Source: an uncultured Prevotella sp.
GTDB lineage: Bacteria; Bacteroidota; Bacteroidia; Bacteroidales; Bacteroidaceae
Assembly (NCBI GenBank): GCA_900770025.1
Contig: CAAGIW010000057.1
Coordinates: forward strand, 1 to 56,880
Length of the DNA: 56,880 nt
Reading direction: 5' to 3'
Part shown: positions 7,931 through 17,100 of the stretch, piece by piece
How positions within the stretch are numbered: the first letter of the stretch is position 1
Layout of the letters: every line of letters begins with the position of its first letter
Notes under the pieces: model-generated
What the model saw: the letters and a program-made list of their open reading frames with translations, nothing else
Told to the model about the DNA's origin: nothing
Database searches by the model: none
Position numbers and translations under genes: made by a program

Positions 7931-7944
7931 AAATAACTTTCACT

Positions 7945-9723
7945 ATGGGAGAATATATCGTATCGGCCCGCAAATACCGTCCACACTCCTTCGACACCGT
8001 GGTGGGACAGGCCGCACTTACCGCCACCCTGCGCAACGCAGTGAAGAGCGGCAAGCTGGCACATGCCTACCTGTTCTGCGGTCCGAGAGGCGTGGGAAAG
8101 ACCACCTGCGCCCGCATCTTTGCCAAGGCCATCAACTGCGAGCACCCCACCCCCGAGGGAGAGGCCTGCGGAGAATGCGAGAGCTGCAAGGCCTTTGCCG
8201 AACAGCGCTCGTACAATATCTTTGAATTAGACGCCGCCAGCAACAACTCGGTGGAGCACATCAAGACGCTGATGGAACAGACCCGCGTGCCGCCGCAGGT
8301 GGGACGATACAAGGTGTTTATCATCGACGAGGTGCACATGCTGTCAACGTCGGCCTTCAACGCCTTTCTGAAGACGCTGGAAGAGCCGCCATCGCACGTC
8401 ATCTTCATCCTGGCCACCACGGAAAAGCACAAGATTCTGCCAACCATCCTCTCACGCTGCCAGATATACGACTTTGAGAGAATGACGGTGGGCAACATCA
8501 TCGACCACCTAAAAAAGGTGGCTGCACAGGAGGGAATAGCCTACGAGGAGGAAGCACTGGCGGTGATTGCCGAAAAGGCCGACGGCGGAATGAGAGACGC
8601 ACTGTCGGTGTTCGACCAGGCCAACAGCTTCTGTCAAGGCAACATCACCTACCAAAAGGTGATAGAAGACCTGAACGTATTAGATGCCGACAACTACTTC
8701 CGCTTGGTGGATCTGAGTTATACCAACAAGGTGAGCGACATCATGGTGCTGCTGAACGCACTGATAAACAAGGGATTTGACGGCGGACTGTTGGTAAACG
8801 GACTGGCCAAGCACGTGCGCAACGTGCTGATGGCAAAAGACGAAAGCACCCTGCCGCTGTTGGAAGCCAGCGAAGCCATGCGCCAGCGCTACAAGGAGCA
8901 GGCGGCCAAATGCAGCACTCCCTTCCTCTATCAGGCACTGAAGATAATGAACCAGTGCGATATCAACTACCGACAGAGCAGCAATAAGCGGCTGTTGGTG
9001 GAACTGACACTGATAGAGGTGGCACAGATTACGCAGGCAGACGACGGCACCGCATCGGGGCGCCGCCCCAAGAGATTGAAAAGCCTGTTCAAGAAATCCA
9101 TGTCCAGACCTCAGCCACCAAGGAGAGTCCCGCAGGTGACTCCGGCCAAGGATGGACAGGAACCCCCTGCTGCCGTGTCTGCACGCAGCATACTGAATGA
9201 AGAGCCCACAGCCAACAAGCCCAAGCCCTTGGGCATCAAGATGGGGGCACTGTCGAACTCATGGCAGAACATCAAGATTGCATCCACACAGAAAAAGAGC
9301 ATCTTGATTCCAGGCACGTTAGACAAAGACCATCCCGAAGCCAAGATAAAGGACGAGCATCAGGCGTTCAGTCAGGCAGATCTGGAATTTCAATGGATGT
9401 CGATGTGCAACAGAATGCCTGAAAAACTAAGCGGCACTGCCACCCGCATGAAGAACATCACCCCGCAGATTGTGGCCTTCCCACATCTGCGGATTATGGT
9501 GGAGAACCAGATTATGATGGAACAACTGCAAGCCATACAGGGCAGCATTGTGAACACCCTGCGCCTGCATCTGCATAATGTGGACATCACCATGGAAATG
9601 CAGTTGGCGGCACACGAGGGACCGGTGAAGATTCTTTCGCGCCGCGAACAGTTTGAGGAAATGGCCAAAGACAACCCTGCCGTGGGCAAGCTCAAAGAAC
9701 TGTTTGACTTGGAATTGGCGTAA
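7945..9723 (+). CDS. dnaX: DNA polymerase III subunit gamma/tau
   Basis: This 592-residue clamp-loader ATPase opens the sliding clamp onto DNA and couples polymerases. Visible AAA+ features are FCGPRGVGKTTCARIFAK (Walker A), a zinc-binding CGECESC module after CEHP, IIDEVHML (Walker B), ATTEKHKI sensor 1 and the LSRC arginine-finger region. The middle is the collar domain (about 250-365). A long low-complexity linker (about 370-460) leads to a tau-type C-terminal domain. No frameshift slippery site was noticed. It follows tyrA by 14 bp and may be read from the aromatic operon, or from an unseen internal promoter. A 22-bp-unit repeat begins at its stop codon. Confidence 0.95.
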   Translation: MGEYIVSARKYRPHSFDTVVGQAALTATLRNAVKSGKLAHAYLFCGPRGVGKTTCARIFAKAINCEHPTPEGEACGECESCKAFAEQRSYNIFELDAASNNSVEHIKTLMEQTRVPPQVGRYKVFIIDEVHMLSTSAFNAFLKTLEEPPSHVIFILATTEKHKILPTILSRCQIYDFERMTVGNIIDHLKKVAAQEGIAYEEEALAVIAEKADGGMRDALSVFDQANSFCQGNITYQKVIEDLNVLDADNYFRLVDLSYTNKVSDIMVLLNALINKGFDGGLLVNGLAKHVRNVLMAKDESTLPLLEASEAMRQRYKEQAAKCSTPFLYQALKIMNQCDINYRQSSNKRLLVELTLIEVAQITQADDGTASGRRPKRLKSLFKKSMSRPQPPRRVPQVTPAKDGQEPPAAVSARSILNEEPTANKPKPLGIKMGALSNSWQNIKIASTQKKSILIPGTLDKDHPEAKIKDEHQAFSQADLEFQWMSMCNRMPEKLSGTATRMKNITPQIVAFPHLRIMVENQIMMEQLQAIQGSIVNTLRLHLHNVDITMEMQLAAHEGPVKILSRREQFEEMAKDNPAVGKLKELFDLELA

Positions 9724-9766
9724 GAATGGTGCGTTTTGCATTCCAAAATGGTGCGTTTTGCAAAAC
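9723..9766 (+). repeat. 22-bp hairpin-unit array, copy 2 (2 units)
   Basis: Two units (9723-9744 and 9745-9766) with core TGGTGCG abut the dnaX stop codon; the last A of TAA is the first base of the first unit. This has the same structure as the array at 39-126. Confidence 0.88.
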
Positions 9767-9822
9767 GATACGCAGGATCCCGTATAAAAGTTGGTAAACA
9801 ATTTGGGTTAAGGGATAAAAAA

Positions 9823-9902
9823 ATTAAAGAAGTTGGGGAGCATATTTGAGCCTCTGAAACTCTTTGACAGAGCGGAAAGGCCAATGCCCTAACTTCTTTA
9901 AT
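9823..9902. terminator. Long hairpin between convergent dnaX and asnA
   Basis: ATTAAAGAAGTT (9823-9834) is the exact reverse complement of AACTTCTTTAAT (9891-9902), and GGGG/CCCT extend the stem to about 16 bp with one G-U pair and a 48-nt loop. It sits between genes that face each other, so it may end both transcripts, although there is no clean U-run. A CTTTAATCC-type repeat continues to 9936, as at the end of the four-helix-bundle element. Confidence 0.5.
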
Positions 9903-9939
9903 CCTTTAATATTTTAATTCTTTAATCCTTTAATCCTTC

Positions 9940-10977
9940 TCAAATCAACGGCATCCCCAACTCCTTGCACTGGGCACGCATGTCCTCCGGCCAAATGCTG
10001 GCCTGAATTTCTCCGATGTGTGCCTTGTGGAGAAGCACCATGCACAGGCGACTCTGTCCGATACCGCCACCGATGCTCAGGGGCAGTTCGCCGGCCATCA
10101 GTTTCTTGTGGAAATAGAGTTGCAGGCGTTCCTCCTTGCCTTCCATCTTGAGTTGGCGCACCAAAGCCTCCTTGTCCACACGGATGCCCATGGAGGAAAG
10201 CTCGAACGAGCGGCCCAGCACGGGGTACCATATCAGTATGTCGCCGTTCAGACCGATGGTGCCGTCTTCCGCCTCTGTGGACCAGTCATCATAGTCAGGT
10301 GCCCTGCCATCGTGCTTCTTGCCGTCGCTCAACTTGCCGCCTATGCCTATCACAAACACGGCTCCGCGCTCCTTGCAAATGGCATCTTCACGCTCCTTGG
10401 CGCTCATGCCCGGATACATCTGCAGCAGTTCCTCGCTGTGAACAAAAGATATTTTCTCAGGCAGGAACGGTTTAATCTGCGAATAGGTTTCGCAGGTGAG
10501 ATACTCCGTGCGGCGGATGGCAGCATAGATGCGCTGCACCGTGTCTTTGAGATAAGCCAATGTGCGCTGCTGCTTGGTGATTACCGCCTCCCAGTCCCAC
10601 TGATCCACATAGAGCGAATGAAGATTGTCTAATTCCTCGTCTGCACGTATGGCATTCATGTCCGTGTAGATGCCATAGCCGGCCTCGATGCCATACTCCC
10701 CCAAGGTGAGCCTTTTCCACTTGGCCAGCGAGTGCACCACCTCGGCCTGCGCATCCTGAAGGTCTTTCACGGGAAAGGTAACGGCACGCTCCACGCCGTT
10801 CAGGTCGTCATTGATGCCCAAGCCCTTGAGAACAAAAAGCGGAGCAGTGACACGCCGCAGCCTCAATTCTGTGGAGAGATTCTGCTGGAAGAACTCCTTT
10901 ATCAACTTGATACCCTGCTCTGTCTGCTTCACATCGAGCAGCGCTTTATAGTCAACAGGTTTGATTAAATTACTCAT
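9940..10977 (-). CDS. asnA: Aspartate--ammonia ligase (asparagine synthetase A)
   Basis: This 345-residue class II aminoacyl-tRNA-synthetase-like enzyme makes asparagine from aspartate, ATP and ammonia. Recognisable features are GLGINDDLNGVERAVTFPVKD, AVVHSLAKWKR (here EVVHSLAKWKRLTLGEYGIEAGYGIYTDMNAIRADEELDN in segments), and the C-terminal LPLSIGGGIGQSRLCMVLL, which is the motif 3 ATP-binding region. The length matches the family. The ATG at 10977 is used because the further upstream in-frame codon (TTG at 11004) lies beyond the usual N-terminus MSNLIKP. It has its own promoter at 11023-11052 and converges on dnaX. Confidence 0.95.
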   Translation of the reverse strand: MSNLIKPVDYKALLDVKQTEQGIKLIKEFFQQNLSTELRLRRVTAPLFVLKGLGINDDLNGVERAVTFPVKDLQDAQAEVVHSLAKWKRLTLGEYGIEAGYGIYTDMNAIRADEELDNLHSLYVDQWDWEAVITKQQRTLAYLKDTVQRIYAAIRRTEYLTCETYSQIKPFLPEKISFVHSEELLQMYPGMSAKEREDAICKERGAVFVIGIGGKLSDGKKHDGRAPDYDDWSTEAEDGTIGLNGDILIWYPVLGRSFELSSMGIRVDKEALVRQLKMEGKEERLQLYFHKKLMAGELPLSIGGGIGQSRLCMVLLHKAHIGEIQASIWPEDMRAQCKELGMPLI

Positions 10978-11022
10978 TATCTTCTTTTCAATTGATGATT
11001 CCAAACTTTACAAAATCGAATG

Positions 11023-11052
11023 CAAAGGTACACATTTTATGGTAATCTGCAA
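11023..11052 (-). promoter_or_regulatory. Promoter of asnA
   Basis: On the minus strand TACCTTTG (plus-strand CAAAGGTA at 11023-11030) is preceded by TTG (plus-strand CAA at 11050-11052) with a spacing of 19 bp, matching the Bacteroidetes consensus. The leader to the ATG at 10977 is about 40 nt. Confidence 0.7.
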
Positions 11053-11222
11053 GTATTTTTCAGAAATATTCATCAAAATGAAAAGAATACATCCATTTTT
11101 CTTAACAATATAACAGCACACAGAAAGAATGTTGGCGGCAGTGTTTCACGGCAATAAGCAGACAATGGTTTGGATATATGCAGGCAATGTTGCCCACTGA
11201 ATTTTGAAAGTGCGCCCTTTTT

Positions 11223-11254
11223 TTTGTTCCTTTCCAACATTTTTTATACCTTTG
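11223..11254 (+). promoter_or_regulatory. Promoter of tRNA-Arg
   Basis: TTTG at 11223-11226 and TACCTTTG at 11247-11254 are 20 bp apart. The tRNA begins about 45 bp further. The 11053-11222 region upstream has no other recognised feature. Confidence 0.72.
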
Positions 11255-11298
11255 CAGCAGATAAAGCCGTTCCCCTGATTAGCGGGAACATGTATCAA

Positions 11299-11372
11299 GG
11301 TCTCGTAGCTTAGTTGAATAGAGCGTCAGATTCCGGTTCTGAAGGTCGTGGGTTTGAGTCCCACCGAGATCA
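11299..11372 (+). tRNA. tRNA-Arg (anticodon CCG)
   Basis: A complete cloverleaf can be drawn: acceptor GGTCTCG/CGAGATC, anticodon stem TCAGA/TCTGA with loop TTCCGGT (anticodon CCG), T stem GTGGG/CCCAC with loop TTTGAGT, and discriminator A at 11372. CCA is not encoded. It reads the arginine codon CGG. The M13 peptidase gene begins 46 bp later and may be co-transcribed. Confidence 0.95.
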
Positions 11373-11418
11373 CTTCTTTCACATCATCCCCCCTATTCTC
11401 GTAATAATCACAGAGAAA

Positions 11419-13467
11419 ATGAGCAGACAACATTACGATTTTTGGCACAACCGACGGTTACTGTTCGGCAGGTTGACGATTCTTTTTGCAGCAGTTTTAA
11501 TTTCTTTTAGCTCCTGCTCAGACGACGAAATAGTGAGCGCCACCGACAGCAAGCCGATGCCCTACACCTCGTATTCCACCACCACAAGGCCTGGAGATGA
11601 CTTCTACGGGTATTGTCTTGGCCCTTGGTTGGATAGCGCCGCATACGATTCGGGCACAATTCCTGATGCCATCAAGCTCAACGACAAACGTATGCAGAAC
11701 GCATTGGACAACAATGCTTATGTACGCTATACCAACAACCTTGAACAAAATCTGCTTACGGAAGAAGAGATGCAAGCCACTGGCGAATATATCACTAACC
11801 AATGGTTTGACCGCATGAGGACAACGACCACAAAAGAAGCGGCATTGGTTTATCTGAACGACATATTCAACAGAACATTCCAGTCGCCTATGCTCCAAAC
11901 ACACAGCGAACTGGCCTATGATGGACGCATTATCCCAAAGGTGGAAGCAACGACGACGGTGGCCGAGATAGAAGAATGGTTTGCGACAGAATATGCGAAC
12001 GACGCCTTGCAGCTGGTATCTGCCTTGCAGGGCGGCACCGAAATCATTATGAGCAATGGTTTTCGTGCCCCCACGATGGAGACACGCCTCGCCGCATTAG
12101 CATCGCTTCGCAGTCCGAGCAAGCACGAGCCACGCCAACTGCCGGCCAAACTGAGCATCAACCATGACCGCTCTAAAGGCAAGACGCTCACGCAGCAGGC
12201 CACACGTAGTTCGTTGGGCAGCAACAGTCTGCTCAACCTCATGCTGCAAGGCCACGAATACACCACATCCTATAGGTCTCACGAGGAGTACATTTCCAAG
12301 ATGAAGACCATCAGCGAGGTGGACAACTATCTTTCCAACCTTGGCACCGACTCGCTGTTGGCCATCAGTCTGAGCTATTTCGCCGAAGACCTCAACATGC
12401 TTTCTGCACCGGTCGAAGAACTCACCGACGAACAGTTTGAATTGTGGCAGGCAAAAAACAGTATGGAAGAGTGGCACAACAACATGATAGCGCTGCGCGA
12501 TTACTATACGCAGAACACCACCGAAGAGGTGAGAAGAAACATCACCGACATGACAGAGAGACTGCGCAATACGTTTAAAAAGCGCATTGCCAACAACAGT
12601 TGGCTGAGCAGCACGGCCAAAGCGTATGCACAACAGAAGCTTGACAGCATGAAGTTTCATATCCTCAACGTTGAACCCCTGCCCTCGATATGCAACTATG
12701 AGCCTGACACAAAGTGCCTGATAGAGCAACTCTACGACCGCACGGCCACGGTTTACGAATGGATACCGACCCATCTTTGGGGCAAAAGGCTGCGCGACGT
12801 GTTGATAGATTATCAGGTAGTAACGTATCCCAAAGACCTGATGGAAACGAATGCCTACTACATGCAAGAAGCCAACGCAATATCCATTTTGCCCGCCTTC
12901 GGTCTTGCGCCCCTCTACGACCCATCCTATACCGATGCCATGCTCTACGGAATCACGGGCATCGTGGTGGCCCACGAGATGACTCACGGCTTCGACAGCG
13001 AAGGCGCCACCTCTTCCATGACAGGAAGCGCAGAAGACTGGTGGACAATGGAGGATAAAATAAGGTATGCCGACATGCAACAAGCACTTGTCAACTGCTA
13101 CAACAGTATCTACATCGGCTACGGCCGCTATCAGAACGGCCAGAAAACACTTGATGAGAACATTGCCGACTGCGGCGGTTTGAGCATAGCCTTTGATGCC
13201 TACACCGACCTGCTGTATGAGCAGGGCTACTCGGGCGAGACACTCAAAGAACAGCAACGCAAGATGCTGCGGTGCTTTGCACAACTATTTGCCATCAAAT
13301 ACAGTGAGCCTTACCTGTTGGAGAAACTCAACACTGATGTTCACAGCAACTATCGCGCACGTGTCAATGGCACGCTGATGAACCTCGATGCTTTCTACGA
13401 ACTTTACAACGTCCAGTCTGGCGACAAGATGTACCTCGCACCCAACAAACGTTCAAAGATTTGGTAA
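11419..13467 (+). CDS. M13-family (neprilysin/PepO-like) zinc metallopeptidase lipoprotein
   Basis: This 682-residue endopeptidase has the M13 zinc site: HEMTH in VVAHEMTHGFDSEGA supplies two His ligands and the catalytic Glu, and ENIADCGGLSIAFDAY supplies the third ligand and the conserved Asp. The usual family motif is ENIAD(N/L)GG, here with Cys at the variable position. The N-terminus has a basic stretch, a hydrophobic core and an ISFSSC lipobox, so it is predicted to be a lipoprotein in the outer or inner membrane. The start at 11419 gives this signal; the reading frame stays open upstream only because it runs through the tRNA. It probably cleaves oligopeptides, consistent with other exported peptidases in this window. 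Confidence 0.93.
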   Translation: MSRQHYDFWHNRRLLFGRLTILFAAVLISFSSCSDDEIVSATDSKPMPYTSYSTTTRPGDDFYGYCLGPWLDSAAYDSGTIPDAIKLNDKRMQNALDNNAYVRYTNNLEQNLLTEEEMQATGEYITNQWFDRMRTTTTKEAALVYLNDIFNRTFQSPMLQTHSELAYDGRIIPKVEATTTVAEIEEWFATEYANDALQLVSALQGGTEIIMSNGFRAPTMETRLAALASLRSPSKHEPRQLPAKLSINHDRSKGKTLTQQATRSSLGSNSLLNLMLQGHEYTTSYRSHEEYISKMKTISEVDNYLSNLGTDSLLAISLSYFAEDLNMLSAPVEELTDEQFELWQAKNSMEEWHNNMIALRDYYTQNTTEEVRRNITDMTERLRNTFKKRIANNSWLSSTAKAYAQQKLDSMKFHILNVEPLPSICNYEPDTKCLIEQLYDRTATVYEWIPTHLWGKRLRDVLIDYQVVTYPKDLMETNAYYMQEANAISILPAFGLAPLYDPSYTDAMLYGITGIVVAHEMTHGFDSEGATSSMTGSAEDWWTMEDKIRYADMQQALVNCYNSIYIGYGRYQNGQKTLDENIADCGGLSIAFDAYTDLLYEQGYSGETLKEQQRKMLRCFAQLFAIKYSEPYLLEKLNTDVHSNYRARVNGTLMNLDAFYELYNVQSGDKMYLAPNKRSKIW

Positions 13468-13548
13468 TTCCACCGAAACCGGGTGCAAAGGCAACGGACA
13501 CGGATTACCAAGTAAGTTCTGTTTCATGAGTTTCTGATTTGGAACGTT

Positions 13549-13647
13549 TCATCTGTAGAAATCACCAGCATGGAACAGTTCTTCCATGGAGGTTTGGTTG
13601 GGTTGCCACGTGCGCACCTTGATTTGCGGTTTGTCGGCATCGGTCAT
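13549..13647 (-). pseudogene. Possible gene remnant, 32 codons
   Basis: The minus strand has a 32-codon ORF (MTDADKPQIK start, ending FHAGDFYR) with ordinary protein-like composition and in-frame stops just upstream. It may be the surviving C-terminal end of a decayed gene, or a chance ORF. No family is recognised. Confidence 0.2.
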
Positions 13648-13841
13648 TTCCACCCTGTTCTATTAATGGTTATTTGCCCGAGTTTGGGTTTAGAGTGATA
13701 AAAGAGAAAAACATTGGATTCATAGTTAAAACAAAACAGTTTGCAGATTATTTAACAGCAGAATGCGATTTTCATTTTGTAAATCTCACGCTTTAATTGT
13801 TTTCATTTTGATATTTATTCTTTATTTTTTATTTCTTTTTG

Positions 13842-13872
13842 TTTGTTATATAAAATTTATTGTTTATTTTTG
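13842..13872 (+). promoter_or_regulatory. Promoter upstream of the small ORF and putA
   Basis: TTTG at 13842-13845 and TATTTTTG at 13865-13872 are 19 bp apart within a very A+T-rich stretch. Transcription would start near 13879, giving a 5' leader of about 300 nt before putA that contains a 30-codon ORF. Confidence 0.7.
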
Positions 13873-13910
13873 CATCGTATTTTTAACAATAATCACAAAA
13901 ACATTCAAAA

Positions 13911-14003
13911 ATGAAACGCATGTATTTTGACAACTTTACCAAGCAGGCACTCCAAGAGCTGCACCGCTACAGAGCTGTCATGTTCAGTCCGACCGCCATT
14001 TAA
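13911..14003 (+). CDS. 30-residue upstream ORF in the putA leader
   Basis: ATG 13911 to TAA 14003 encodes a basic 30-residue peptide that starts MKRMYFDNFTKQ, continues with ELHRYRA and ends FSPTAI. It lies about 32 nt into the predicted transcript and 178 bp before putA. No family is recognised and there is no signal peptide or membrane segment. It could be a leader peptide controlling putA, a small protein in its own right, or a chance ORF. Codon-third-position G+C is higher than in the surrounding A+T-rich DNA, which favours coding. After it come a weak hairpin (GGTATCT/AGACACC) and a palindrome CCTATTAATAATAGG near 14050-14065. Confidence 0.55.
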   Translation: MKRMYFDNFTKQALQELHRYRAVMFSPTAI

Positions 14004-14181
14004 ATGTTTTCTTTTCTTGTTATATTTTTAAACCGGTATCTTACACGCTGAGACACCTATTAATAATAGGAAAAGAAAATTGCGCCGCCATGTCCGTTTT
14101 CAGTTGAAAGCGGGAAATATTTGCGGTGCCCTACGCTTATTAAAAATATAATAAAGAACAACATTTAAATGGAATTGACTT
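14004..14181 (+). other. Leader region between upstream ORF and putA
   Basis: This 178-bp stretch holds an imperfect hairpin GGTATCT...AGACACC directly followed by the palindrome CCTATTAATAATAGG. A 7-nt GCGGTGC near 14126 could pair with GCACCGC inside the upstream ORF. There is no U-tract terminator. It may act as a regulatory leader; this is not demonstrated. Confidence 0.3.
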
Positions 14182-17100
14182 ATGGAAAAGCCAACAATGA
14201 AAGAAGTAGAGAGTTGGGTAAAGACGCTGTACGACACCTGTGAATCCACCATTACGGATGCAGAACGCAGGGAACAGCGCAAGTATGCCATCATGGTTCA
14301 ACGCCCGCAAGACAAGAAGTTTCTTGTGAAGATGCTGGATGAATCATCGCAAATCAGGGATCGCCGCAAGTTAGCCAAGCGCATCAAGGCCCTGATAGAC
14401 GAGTATGGGGTGCCCAAGTTCCTGAACAAGCGCGACACCTTCCTGTTCAAGATGTATCAGGCCTTTGGATACCACTTTGATTTCATCGCCATCCCCATCA
14501 TCAAGAAGCGTCTGCGCATGGACACCTCCAGAGTGATTATCGATGCGGCACGCCCTCACCTGACCAACCATCTCGCCACACGCTTTGAGCAGAAGATAGG
14601 ACAGAACGTGAACCTTTTGGGAGAAGTGGTGTTGGGAAACGAAGAGGCCGACAAGCGCTATTACAGCTATTTGGACGCACTGAAATACCCCGACATCAAC
14701 TATATTTCCGTCAAGATTTCGGGCATCTATGCACAGACCCACGCACTCAACTATGAGGAGAGCTTCCCCGAATTGGTGCGCCGCATGTCTGAACTGTATC
14801 AAGCCGCCATCGACAACCCATACGTGGACGAGAATGGCGTGAAACGTTCCAAGTTCATCAACTTAGACATGGAGGAATACAAGGATGCCCATCTCACCAT
14901 GCGCCTGTTTAAAGAGGTGCTGTCGAAGCCCGAATTCCTGCACTATTCCGCCGGTATCGTGGTGCAGTCGTACCTGCCCGACGCATGGGACTTCCAGACC
15001 GAGCTGTTAGAGTTTGCCAAAGAACGCTGCGAGCGTGGCGGTGCCCCCATCAAGATGCGCATTGTGAAGGGATGCAACTTGGAGATGGAGACCGTGGTGG
15101 CCTCGCTGAGAGGCTGGGAAAACCCGGTGCGCCCAAGCAAGACGGAAGTGGACGCCAACTACCTGCATCTGATAGAGCGCGGACTGCTGCCCGAGAATGC
15201 AAAATACCTGCACATCGGTATGGCTTCGCACAACCTTTACACCATCTCATACGCCTACCTGCTCACACAGAAATATGGAACACCCAAAGACTGCTTCTGT
15301 TTCGAGATGCTCGAAGGAATGGCCGACCACGTGTGGAGAGCACAATCCAAATTGGGCAACCATGTGATACTCTACACCCCCGTGGTGAAGGATGAGCACT
15401 TCCTCAATGCCGTGTCGTACTTGGTGAGGAGAATGGACGAGAACACCGCTCCGGACAACTTCCTGACACACTCGTTCAACCTGCAGCCCGACACTGAGAC
15501 ATGGAACTTCCTCAAAAAGCAGTTTGAGGATGCCTATGCCATCAAGGACAAGATACCCCACAAGCCCCACCGCACGCAGAACAGGCTGGAACCCTACAAG
15601 CCTGTGGCACCTGCCAATGAGATGAAGAACGAGCCCGACACCGACTTTGACAGGGAGTGCAATCAGGAATGGCAGCGCCAAATATTCGCCAAGTGGAAGA
15701 AGACAAAGGCCGACAAGCCTTACAGCATTCCCACCCAGATTGGTGCCGACACCGTGCAGAACCAGGCTGTGCACAAATATTACGACCGTTGTCAGGAGGA
15801 TGAGATTGAGATATGCGAGATGTCGCAAGCCAATGCGACACAGGTGGCACAGATAGTGAAGATTGCCGCCGAAGATGCCGGAGGCTGGCGCAAGACCACC
15901 ATTGAACAGCGCCATAAGATAATGTATGATGCTGCCAACCGTTTGGGAGCCCTGCGCGGCGACCTGATTGGGTGCATGTGCGCCATTACCGGCAAGACAG
16001 TGGTGGAGGGTGACGTGGAAGTGTCGGAAGGTATCGACTATGCCCGTTTCTATACCACCACGATGAAGAAGTTCTTCCAGGAGAAGGACATCGACATCAA
16101 GGAAAAGGGCACCGTGTTAGTCATCTCTCCATGGAACTTCCCATGTGCCATACCTGTGGGTGGTGTCGTGGCAGGATTGGCATCTGGCAACACGGTGATA
16201 CTGAAACCCGCCACCGTGGCAGCCCCCGTGGCATGGCTCTTCGCCCAGGCATTCTGGGAGGCCGGTGTACCAAAGGAAGCACTGCAGGTAATCATCACCG
16301 ACAGGGAGGCACTGCAGGCCCTGACCACGGCTCCCGAAATCAAGCACATCATCCTCACTGGCGGCACTGAGACGGCACAGGCCATCACCAAGGCCAATCC
16401 TGCCACTCCCCTTTCGGCAGAGACAGGTGGCAAGAACGTGATGATTATCACCGCCTCGGCAGATAGAGACCATGCCATTATGAACGCCTGTACCTCGGCC
16501 TTTGGCAACGCAGGACAGAAGTGTTCGGCCTGCTCTCTGCTTTTGGTGGAGCGCTCTGTGTATGAGTCGGAGGAGTTCAAGACCAAGTTGAAAGACTGTG
16601 CCACCAGTCTGAAGGTGGGCAGCGTGTGGAACGCCGGAAACATTGTGGGTCCGATGATTACCAACCACAACGACAAACTCCTCAAGGCATTGGAGACCTT
16701 AGAGCCGGGTGAGTCATGGTTAGTGGCTCCCAAGTTTATCGACAAGAAGCGGTATATCTTAGCACCCACCATCAAATGGGGAGTTCGCCCGGGCAGTTAT
16801 TCGTTCCGCACAGAGTTGTTTGGTCCGATGCTTTCGGTGTGTCCGTTCGACACGCTGCAGGAAGCCATCGACCTTGTCAACGGACTGGACTACGGTCTTA
16901 CCTCTGGTTTGCAGTCGCTCGATGAGAAAGAGCAGAAGCTGTGGAAGGATTCCATCATGGCCGGCAACCTGTATATCAACCGAGGCATCACAGGTGCCAT
17001 CGTCAACCGTCAGCCGTTCGGCGGCATGAAACTGTCGGCATTCGGCGGCGGCATCAAGGCAGGCGGTCCCAACTATTGCTCGCTTTTCACGGAGATAAGC

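Noticed and set aside
9600..9723. dnaX programmed frameshift
   Set aside because: No A-rich slippery heptamer followed by a stem was noticed, and the full-length tau-type frame is intact.
12097..13284. 395-codon open frame on the minus strand
   Set aside because: Antisense to the M13 peptidase including its HEMTH site; no independent evidence of coding.
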